The position numbers and the translations under genes are program-made. The notes beneath the pieces were generated by a model. The model was given only the letters and a program-made list of their open reading frames with translations, was not told the DNA's origin and did no database searches. Below are positions 58,181 through 64,000 of a DNA stretch of 64,000 nucleotides, piece after piece. Source of the DNA: an uncultured Bradyrhizobium sp. (lineage in GTDB: Bacteria; Pseudomonadota; Alphaproteobacteria; Rhizobiales; Xanthobacteraceae); assembly GCF_936943645.1 (NCBI RefSeq), contig NZ_CAKZJO010000082.1:62001-126000 (forward strand), written 5' to 3'. Numbering within the stretch: the stretch's first letter is position 1; the number at the start of each line of letters is the position of its first letter.

Positions 58181-58310
58181 CGTGTCCTCCTCCAGCAGCC
58201 CGGTCATCCGGTTCTGTGCTTCTTCAAACCTTCAAAATTGCCACTTGTTCCCGGTCGAGGTGAGAACCAAAAGCCGCCGTCAGCGTTGATGCGCCAAACA
58301 GGAGGCCAAG

Positions 58311-58505
58311 ATGCTTGATGTGAGACTCGTGACGACGTCGCTGGCGATGCTGATTGCTCTGGTGTCGGTGGCGCTGGCCGAACCTGCGAAGGATCAGGCC
58401 CGGCCAGCCGCGGAAGCTGCCAGCGAAGCTCGCCCGATCCGCGTCATCCTGCCTGCGCCCTGGCAGCCCGCCACGGTGCGAGCCGACGCGCAATCGACGA
58501 AGTGA
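58311..58505 (+). CDS. small secreted protein
   Basis: AGGAGG precedes the ATG. The 64-residue protein has a signal peptide (TTSLAMLIALVSVALA) and a short Ala/Pro-rich mature part (ARPIRVILPAPWQPATVRAD). Function unknown. Confidence 0.65.
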   Translation: MLDVRLVTTSLAMLIALVSVALAEPAKDQARPAAEAASEARPIRVILPAPWQPATVRADAQSTK

Positions 58506-58732
58506 ACGGCTGCCGCTTTTGCAGTGGCGCGGTGTGCTCATAGCCACGTAATCCGCGCTTGGACTCCATGCCTTGTCGCTCGAGGGTGAGATCCCGGCGC
58601 GAAGCAATCGAGTTCCCTGCGCAGATTGCCGCTTTCTCCTGCGCACATGCGCTGTTCCGCGATCGCCTTCACCTTGCATTCATGGCCCCGCCCCTAAACA
58701 CCTCGCCGACATAACGGCAGGCAGGGTGAACC

Positions 58733-59059
58733 ATGTCCTTTGACCCGATGGCCGCTGCGGTCGATTGGCTCGATGCCTACCGCGCCGGCGACATCGACAC
58801 TGTTCTCGAAATGTATGCGGACGGCGCCGTGATTCAGTGCGGCTGCGGCGGACTGAAGACGAGTTCGGGCCGGGAAGGCCTGCGCGCCTATTGGCTCGAC
58901 CGGTTCGCGCACTATCCCGCCTCCGGTCTCGACAACCTGCTGCCGTCGGGAGACACGGTGCTGGTCTCGTATCTCGCGCGCGGCGTGGTCGTCAGCGCAA
59001 ACCTGACCTTCGATGCCCTCGGCAAGATTGCCTGCCACGTCTGCGGTCCGCAAAATTAG
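58733..59059 (+). CDS. NTF2/SnoaL-like protein
   Basis: The 108-residue protein (AAAVDWLDAYRAGDIDTVLE, MYADGAVIQCGCGGLKTSSG, YLARGVVVSANLTFDALGKI) has the alpha/beta cone layout of nuclear transport factor 2-like proteins. These bind small hydrophobic ligands or act as simple enzymes. A CGCGG pair is unusual. Alone in its orientation context; role unknown. Confidence 0.75.
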   Translation: MSFDPMAAAVDWLDAYRAGDIDTVLEMYADGAVIQCGCGGLKTSSGREGLRAYWLDRFAHYPASGLDNLLPSGDTVLVSYLARGVVVSANLTFDALGKIACHVCGPQN

Positions 59060-59122
59060 CTCCCGCCGGAACCTTTGTGCACTTCGGTACTTAGGAACTC
59101 GCCTTATCAAAGAGGTGAGTCG

Positions 59123-59292
59123 TGTCCGAACCCAGGGAAGCTGAGCCATCACCCCGGCCCCCGCAGCCAGGGCCACCATGCCCGAAGTGCAACATGCCTT
59201 CGCGCTACACCACATCCGTGCTCGACCTGAAGAACGACCGCATGGTGCCGATCTATCGGTGCACCGACTGCGATCACGAGGTGTGGCGCTGA
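59123..59292 (+). pseudogene. small zinc-ribbon gene with a frameshift in a C/G run
   Basis: A GTG at 59123 opens MSEPREAEPSPRP. The zinc-ribbon part (PPCPKCNMPSRYTTSVLDLK, YRCTDCDHEVWR) is one base out of phase, and its own frame has a stop just upstream. The change lies in the C/G run near 59153-59162, so a true frameshift or a sequence error is likely. Intact, it would be a 56-residue protein with two CxxC knuckles. Confidence 0.55.
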
Positions 59293-59425
59293 GCAAGGTG
59301 GCTTCGATCAGCGTCGCCACCGGGTGGCGGCGCAAGCGAAGCCGCTGCACGCGGCATGTAAACGAAAGCAACCAATTCGACTCTCACCTGTTGTCGCCGG
59401 CACATTCACTGCCGGAGGACAAAAA

Positions 59426-59746
59426 ATGCGACGTCTCACTCTACTTGCCACCACCCTGTTGCTGCTCGGCGCGGTGCAGGCCGACGCGCAGTCGCAGCCT
59501 GCGCAAAGCGGGCCGGGCAACAACGCCGTCAACAGCTCGGATCACAACAACTCCAACAAGCCGGTCGCGGGGCGCAACAGCTTCACCGAAGGCCAGGCGA
59601 AATCGAAGATCGAAGAGGCGGGATATTCCAACGTCTCCGGCTTGAAGAAGGACGACCAGGGCGTCTGGCGCGGCAAGGCCGACAAGGCCGGCACCAAGAC
59701 CGACGTCAGCCTGGACTTCCAGGGCAACGTCAATCCCGCCAAGTAA
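59426..59746 (+). CDS. secreted PepSY-like protein
   Basis: GGAGG precedes the ATG at 59426. The 106-residue protein has a signal peptide (LTLLATTLLLLGAVQADA), an Asn/Ser-rich linker and a C-terminal PepSY-like unit (FTEGQAKSKIEEAGYSNVSG, GVWRGKADKAGTKTDVSLDF). It lies 23 bases upstream of the stress-type gene and may share its transcript. Role unknown. Confidence 0.7.
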   Translation: MRRLTLLATTLLLLGAVQADAQSQPAQSGPGNNAVNSSDHNNSNKPVAGRNSFTEGQAKSKIEEAGYSNVSGLKKDDQGVWRGKADKAGTKTDVSLDFQGNVNPAK

Positions 59747-59769
59747 CCAACCAATCAGGAGACCGAACA

Positions 59770-60396
59770 ATGACCGTCACCATCTCCCGCCTTTATGACA
59801 ATTACACCGATGCCGAGCGCGCCGTGACCCGGCTCGAAGGCGCCGGCGTGCCGCATTCGGACATCAGCCTCGTCGCCAACAATTCCGACAATTGGTACGG
59901 CTCGCGCTCCGGCAAGGTCGACCGTGATCGCGACGGCGTCGACGATCGTGCCGAAGGCGCCGGCACAGGTGCCGGCATCGGCGCGGGCATCGGCGGCGCG
60001 GCAGGTCTGCTCGCGGGCCTCGGCCTGCTCGCCATTCCCGGCCTCGGACCGGTCGTCGCGGCGGGCTGGCTTGCCTCGACCGCCGTCGGTGCCGCGGCCG
60101 GCGCTGCCACCGGCGGAATCGTCGGCGCCCTGACGGAAGCCGGTGTCTCCAGGGAAGACGCCTCGCGCTATGCCGAAGGTGTTCGCCGCGGCGGCACGCT
60201 GGTGACCGCGCGCGTGCCCGACCAAGATCGCGCCCGCCTCGATGCGTTGCTCAACGAGCGGGCGGTGAACCTGCAGGAGCGCAGCACGGCCTGGCAGAAG
60301 GCCGGATGGAACGACTTCGATGCCGCCAGCCCCCCGCTGTCGCCGGAGGACATCGGCCGCGAGCGCGAGCTCTACGGCGCCGGCACGCGGCGATAG
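59770..60396 (+). CDS. general stress protein 17M-like protein with Gly-rich helices
   Basis: The 208-residue protein starts with an alpha/beta unit (MTVTISRLYDNYTDAERAVT, LEGAGVPHSDISLVANN) like GSP17M proteins. A long Gly/Ala-rich hydrophobic region follows (GAGIGAGIGGAAGLLAGLGL, AAAGAATGGIVGALTEAGVS), then LVTARVPDQDRARLDALLNE. It is likely a stress-associated membrane-inserting protein. Followed by a strong terminator. Confidence 0.8.
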   Translation: MTVTISRLYDNYTDAERAVTRLEGAGVPHSDISLVANNSDNWYGSRSGKVDRDRDGVDDRAEGAGTGAGIGAGIGGAAGLLAGLGLLAIPGLGPVVAAGWLASTAVGAAAGAATGGIVGALTEAGVSREDASRYAEGVRRGGTLVTARVPDQDRARLDALLNERAVNLQERSTAWQKAGWNDFDAASPPLSPEDIGRERELYGAGTRR

Positions 60397-60410
60397 CGTT
60401 CTCCAATACG

Positions 60411-60439
60411 AAAAGGCCCCGCGGTGCGGGGCCTTTTTT
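60411..60439 (+). terminator. terminator behind the stress-protein gene
   Basis: AAAAGGCCCCGCGGTGCGGG then GCCTTTTTT: a near-perfect stem with seven T (the A tract makes it bidirectional). Confidence 0.85.
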
Positions 60440-60498
60440 CCTGTCGAAGGCTGGCGATCATCACGGCGCCGCCACGCGCTCATGATGGCATCCTGCCG

Positions 60499-60520
60499 GT
60501 GTTTTGCCCGACAGGTCAAA
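60499..60520. repeat. intergenic repeat copy 7
   Basis: Core GTGTTTTGCCCGACAGGTCA preceded by CTCATGATGGCATCCTGCC. Confidence 0.9.
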
Positions 60521-60630
60521 CTTTATCTTAAATGCAGCAAAGCGGATTCGGCGAAACGCAATCTCTTCGCGCCATGCTGGGACATGCCCCATGCGCGGGC
60601 GCAATCGGGAAAGCTTCGGAGAGACCGCCT

Positions 60631-60816
60631 ATGTACTACGTCGCCGCTGCATTGCTGGTGCTGTCGGGACTGTTTTATTCGGCGAGCCGTCATGAGCTCG
60701 GCCAGTTCGGAGCGGACGTGTGCAGCTATGGCGGCGCGTTCTGCGACAATCCGGTGGTCCTCTTCACCGGCGCGGCGCTGGCCGCGGCCTGGGGCATGTT
60801 CGTCAGCATCAAGTAG
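60631..60816 (+). CDS. small two-span membrane protein
   Basis: The 61-residue protein (MYYVAAALLVLSGLFYSASR, DVCSYGGAFCDNP, VVLFTGAALAAAWGMFVSIK) has two membrane spans joined by a loop with two Cys. GGAGAG lies upstream. Conserved-type small inner-membrane protein; role unknown. Confidence 0.7.
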   Translation: MYYVAAALLVLSGLFYSASRHELGQFGADVCSYGGAFCDNPVVLFTGAALAAAWGMFVSIK

Positions 60817-60924
60817 CGAAGCAGCGCAAGTCTTCATCGGGCAGCATTCGAGACCCGGCCGGCGAGGCAGCGCCTTGCGGACCGTCATTGAAATGCGGGA
60901 GATCTTGCGAGGACGGCAATCTAC

Positions 60925-60948
60925 ACTTGTTTTGCCCGGCAGTCAAGC
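60925..60948. repeat. diverged intergenic repeat copy 8
   Basis: ACTTGTTTTGCCCGGCAGTC matches the repeat core with several changes and without a hairpin in front; the oldest-looking copy. Confidence 0.55.
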
Positions 60949-61055
60949 CGAATTAGCCTTTTCAGAAATCATGAGCGCGGCGCAGATTGAGGAACTTTTG
61001 TTCCCCGATTTGCATTTTGCTAGGAGAACCCTTCCCCATCGAGGTCTCCCATTCC

Positions 61056-62342
61056 ATGAGCGAGAGCGCCCTCACCCCGACGAAGTCCGCGCCGACGCTG
61101 TTGCAAAGACTGGGGCCGGGCCTGATCACCGGAGCCGCCGACGACGATCCGTCGGGCATCGCCACCTATTCGCAGGCCGGCGCGCAATTCGGTTACGGGC
61201 TGTTGTGGACCGTCTTCCTCACGACGCCCTTCATGATCGCGATCCAGCTCGTCAGCGCGCAGATCGGCCGCGTCACCGGCAAGGGGCTCGCCGCCAATGT
61301 CATGAAGGTCGCACCACGCTGGGCGGTGCTCGGCCTCGTCGCCCTGCTGGTGGCCGCCAATACCTTCAATATCGCCGCCGACATCGCCGCGATGGCCGAG
61401 GCGCTCTCGCTCGTCATCGGCGGGCTCAACCACGAGCATGCGCTGATCTTCGCAGCGGGCTCCACGCTGCTGCAGGTCTTCCTGCCCTATCGCCGCTATT
61501 CGCCGGTGCTGAAATTCCTCACCCTGGCGCTGTTCGCCTATGTCGCGACCGCCTTCACCGTGAAGATCCCCTGGAGCACGGCGCTGCTCGCCGCGGTGTG
61601 GCCCAAGGCCAATTTCAGCGCCGACTATCTGATGATGGTGGTGGCCATGCTCGGCACCACGATCAGCCCGTATCTGTTCTTCTGGCAGGCCTCGCAGGAA
61701 GTCGAGGAGATGAACCAGGGCAAGCGCGACAGGCCGCTGCGCGAGCTCAAGCGCGGCGGCACCCATGAACTCGACCGCATCAAGACCGACACCTTCTCGG
61801 GCATGCTGCTCTCCAACGGCATCGCCTTCTTCATCATCCTCACGACCGCTTCCGTGTTGCATGCGAACGGCGTCACCAGGATCAATTCGGCGACCGAGGC
61901 GGCCGAAGCGCTGCGGCCGCTTGCCGGCGACTTCACCTTCGCGCTGTTCGCGCTCGGCATCATCGGCACGGGACTGCTGGCGATCCCGGTGCTGGCGGGC
62001 TCGGCGGCCTATGGCGTTGCGGAGATCTTCGGCTGGCGGGCCACGCTGGAGGCCAAGCCCGACGAGGCGGCCGGCTTCTACACCATCATCGCCGCGGCGA
62101 CGATCATCGGCTTCGGCCTCGGCTTCACCGGGATCGACTCCATCCACATGCTGGTGTGGAGCGCGGTGCTCAACGGCATCGTCGCGGTCCCGATCATGGC
62201 GATGATGATGCTGATCGTCTCGAACCGCGCGATCATGGGCCGCTTCCGCGGCCGGACCTGGCTGATCTGGCTGGGCTGGGGCGGCACCGCGCTGATGGCG
62301 CTGGCCGTCCTCGCCATGTTCGGTTCGTCGCTGATCGGCTGA
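61056..62342 (+). CDS. Nramp-related divalent metal transporter
   Basis: From the ATG at 61056 (MSESALTPTKSAPTLLQRLG) the 428-residue protein has about eleven membrane spans in LeuT-fold order: GLITGAADDDPSGIATYSQA near residue 25, TISPYLFFWQASQEVEEM near 210, and later spans (FALGIIGTGLLAIPVLAGSA). The first-helix motif is DPSG, not the usual DPGN, and the sixth-helix Met-Pro-His is replaced by ISPY. The substrate may therefore be magnesium or another hard metal rather than manganese or iron; that is inferred. Confidence 0.8.
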   Translation: MSESALTPTKSAPTLLQRLGPGLITGAADDDPSGIATYSQAGAQFGYGLLWTVFLTTPFMIAIQLVSAQIGRVTGKGLAANVMKVAPRWAVLGLVALLVAANTFNIAADIAAMAEALSLVIGGLNHEHALIFAAGSTLLQVFLPYRRYSPVLKFLTLALFAYVATAFTVKIPWSTALLAAVWPKANFSADYLMMVVAMLGTTISPYLFFWQASQEVEEMNQGKRDRPLRELKRGGTHELDRIKTDTFSGMLLSNGIAFFIILTTASVLHANGVTRINSATEAAEALRPLAGDFTFALFALGIIGTGLLAIPVLAGSAAYGVAEIFGWRATLEAKPDEAAGFYTIIAAATIIGFGLGFTGIDSIHMLVWSAVLNGIVAVPIMAMMMLIVSNRAIMGRFRGRTWLIWLGWGGTALMALAVLAMFGSSLIG

Positions 62343-62344
62343 CG

Positions 62345-62446
62345 CTAAACCGGCGACAGCGCCGCCGAGATCTGCGAGGCGATGATGAAGGCCGCGAACA
62401 CGGCCGGCACGCTGATGAACCGCAAGAACTGATCTATCGAAAGCAT
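62345..62446 (-). CDS. 33-residue membrane peptide
   Basis: GGGGGGA lies six bases before the ATG at 62446, which opens MLSIDQFLRFISVPAVFAAF then IIASQISAALSPV: one membrane span. It is convergent with the transporter gene, ending two bases from its stop. Function unknown. Confidence 0.55.
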   Translation of the reverse strand: MLSIDQFLRFISVPAVFAAFIIASQISAALSPV

Positions 62447-62485
62447 CTGTCCCCCCAAAGACAAGAAGCGCCCTCGTCCGCCGCG

Positions 62486-62596
62486 CTATTCCGCCCCTTG
62501 CGCGACGTGCTGCCCGGCCGTCAAAAGCTGATCGGAAATGGCGGCCCCGCTCATGGTGAGCAGCGCCAGAATCGTAATCACGCCCAGGAATTTCAT
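62486..62596 (-). CDS. 36-residue secreted or membrane peptide
   Basis: The ATG at 62596 opens MKFLGVITILALLTMSGAAI then SDQLLTAGQHVAQGAE, a signal-peptide-like segment with a short mature end. Precedes the 33-residue gene in the same direction. Function unknown. Confidence 0.5.
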   Translation of the reverse strand: MKFLGVITILALLTMSGAAISDQLLTAGQHVAQGAE

Positions 62597-62849
62597 GGCC
62601 GGGAACGTCGCCTCCGATTGTGGCCAAAACGTCAGACTCTGGTTCGATTCAGCGACGATTCCGGGAAGATCAAGGCTATCCCCACCGGATTCTACGGGGT
62701 TTTTCCGCAAACCGGCCGCAATGCTTCCGCTCGCCGCATGACGTCGGGCTTCACGGCGCGGCACAGCTCGCCTAACAATTGCGGCCGGGCCCTGGTCTGC
62801 GACCGGGCCACAAGAAAACGAAATCCGCTTCGGGCGGCAGGGGAGCGAC

Positions 62850-64000
62850 ATGACAGCCTCATCAAAAGCGACAAGCCTCGAAATCCTCGCCTGCGATGCC
62901 GGCTGGAGAAACTACCATTTCGTCAAGCTGACGACCGAGGACGGCATCGTTGGCTGGAGCGAGTTTGACGAGGGGTTTGGCTCGCCCGGTGTCGGGGCCG
63001 CCATCCAGCGCCTCTCTGTCCGCGTCATCGGGCAGAACGTCTTCCAGCACGAGCGCATCCATGCCGAGTTGTTCGCGGCGACGCGCCCCGCAGCCGGCGG
63101 CGTGGTGGCGCAAGCGTTGGGTGCGATCGAGAACGCGCTGCTCGATGCCAAGGCGAAGTGCCTTGGCGTACCTTGTTACGAGCTGCTCGGCGGCAAGCTC
63201 CGCGACCGCATCAGGGTCTATTGGTCGCATTGCGCCACATGGCGCATCAATCATCCGTCCTGGTACAAGCCGCCGATCGAAAACCTCGACGGCGTCAAGG
63301 CGATGGGCCGCGAGGTGCGCGAGAAGAAGTTCACCGCGCTCAAGACCAACATCTTTTCCTATGACGGCGGCAAGCCGACCGGCTGGCGCCCCGGCTTCGG
63401 CTCGCCCTTCGCGCCCGAGATCAACGTCGATCGCAAAATCCTGCGCGACCTGCACATGCACCTGGAAGCGATCCGCGACGGTGCCGGCCCTGACGTCGAC
63501 ATTCTGCTGGACTGCAACTTCAACGCCAAGACCGAAGGCTACTTGAAGATCCTGCGCACCATCGCCGACATCGACATGTTCTGGGTCGAGATCGACAGCT
63601 TCAATCCGGAAGCCCTCGGTTATATCCGCAGGCAGAGCCCGCATCCGATTTCCTCCTGCGAAACGCTGCTCTCGTTGCGCGAATTCCTGCCCTATTTCCA
63701 GGCGCAGGCCATGGACGTTGCGATCATCGACACGCCCTGGAACGGTGTCTGGCAATCGATGAAGATCGCAGCCGCCGCGGAAGCTTTCGAGGTCAACGTC
63801 GCCCCGCACAATTTCTATGGGCATCTCTGCTCGATGACGAATGCGCATTTCTGCGCCGCCGTTCCGAACCTGCGCATCATGGAAATCGACATCGATCGTC
63901 TCGCCTGGGACCGCGAGCTCTTCACCCACGAGCCTGAGATCGAGAACGGCCATCTGATCGTACCGGACCGGCCCGGCTGGGGCACCGAACCGAACGAAGA
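62850..64000 (+). CDS. mandelate racemase/muconate lactonising enzyme family protein (3' end outside window)
   Basis: GGGAG precedes the ATG at 62850. The frame (MTASSKATSLEILACDAGWR) runs to the window edge with at least 383 residues. It shows the enolase-superfamily order: capping domain, LKTNIFSYDGG (Lys on strand 2), DVDILLDCNFNAKTEGY (metal Asp), MFWVEIDSF and PISSCETLLSLREF (metal Glu residues), and NVAPHNFYGHLCSM (His). It should abstract an alpha proton from a carboxylate such as a sugar acid. The substrate cannot be told. Confidence 0.85.
   Translation, partial: MTASSKATSLEILACDAGWRNYHFVKLTTEDGIVGWSEFDEGFGSPGVGAAIQRLSVRVIGQNVFQHERIHAELFAATRPAAGGVVAQALGAIENALLDAKAKCLGVPCYELLGGKLRDRIRVYWSHCATWRINHPSWYKPPIENLDGVKAMGREVREKKFTALKTNIFSYDGGKPTGWRPGFGSPFAPEINVDRKILRDLHMHLEAIRDGAGPDVDILLDCNFNAKTEGYLKILRTIADIDMFWVEIDSFNPEALGYIRRQSPHPISSCETLLSLREFLPYFQAQAMDVAIIDTPWNGVWQSMKIAAAAEAFEVNVAPHNFYGHLCSMTNAHFCAAVPNLRIMEIDIDRLAWDRELFTHEPEIENGHLIVPDRPGWGTEPNE

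Noticed and set aside
61020-62627. Minus-strand frame of 535 codons opposite the transporter
   Set aside because: Antisense of an obvious multi-span transporter; product is His/Arg/Asp-rich without structure.
62862-63953. Minus-strand frame of 363 codons at the right end
   Set aside because: The plus strand carries an enolase-superfamily enzyme with all catalytic motifs that runs off the window; the minus frame is its shadow.
1-64000. tRNA or rRNA genes and a phage attachment site
   Set aside because: I looked for cloverleaf-like sequences and long direct repeats at the element borders and saw none I could support by eye; a dedicated scan would be needed.

Overview
The window is high-GC alphaproteobacterial chromosome. 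The gene families, the small secreted proteins and a recurrent intergenic repeat point to Bradyrhizobium or a close relative; this is inferred from recalled families, not from a search. Function names below rest on motif recognition by eye. DUF and immunity-family names are from memory and need a profile search.

Layout. (1) 1-3.1 kb: host catabolic genes on the minus strand (flavin reductase, FAD monooxygenase, class III CoA-transferase). (2) 3.2-48.3 kb: the late half of a podovirus-like element, nearly all on the minus strand and transcribed from high to low coordinates. It runs: terminase small-like and large subunit, portal (split in two), major capsid, head and tail-adaptor proteins, tail proteins, packaged-DNA stabilisation-like protein, ejection-like proteins, tail collar/fibre, and a tightly overlapping lysis cassette with endolysin. 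I see no integrase, repressor or replication gene. (3) 48.7-64 kb: host genes (response regulator, aromatic-type FAD monooxygenase, EAL phosphodiesterase, stress protein, Nramp-related transporter, enolase-superfamily enzyme, many tiny secreted or membrane proteins), with one more effector/immunity module at 51.2-53.8 kb.

The remarkable part is what sits between the structural genes. At least ten toxin-like effectors with candidate immunity genes are inserted there, in two architectures. Class A proteins have a conserved N-terminal leader (or a Pro-rich N-terminus) and a variable C-terminal toxin domain (DUF4951-like, ADP-ribosyltransferase-like, DUF6883-like, two unknown Cys-containing domains); the immunity gene lies directly DOWNSTREAM. 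Class B proteins have an N-terminal enzyme or toxin domain (M23 peptidase twice, lytic transglycosylase, AHH nuclease, unknown domains), a Pro/Ser-rich linker and a conserved C-terminal tail (GGLLGMIQEYMRNNGY-like and/or RRLTR...VF..G..PVPYL and DRFGNW); the candidate immunity gene lies directly UPSTREAM. In both classes the immunity gene therefore abuts the toxin-coding end, as expected if toxin-plus-immunity units are exchanged against a fixed leader or tail. Peptidoglycan-directed effectors sit beside secreted or lipoprotein candidates (for example a two-domain Ivy-like lysozyme inhibitor beside the transglycosylase); cytosol-directed toxins sit beside cytosolic immunity families (SUKH, DUF4926, Imm11, TPR).

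Insertion scars are visible. Three tandem class A modules follow the portal gene, and the two more distal ones are each preceded by a decayed copy of the portal 3' end. The portal gene itself is interrupted by about 4 kb of class B cassettes containing a decayed portal fragment. A tail gene start is duplicated beside the 18-kb cassette. Several modules are frameshifted, so the array shows gain and decay. My inference is a phage-derived particle (or phage moron arsenal) that accumulates and may deliver or package polymorphic effectors.
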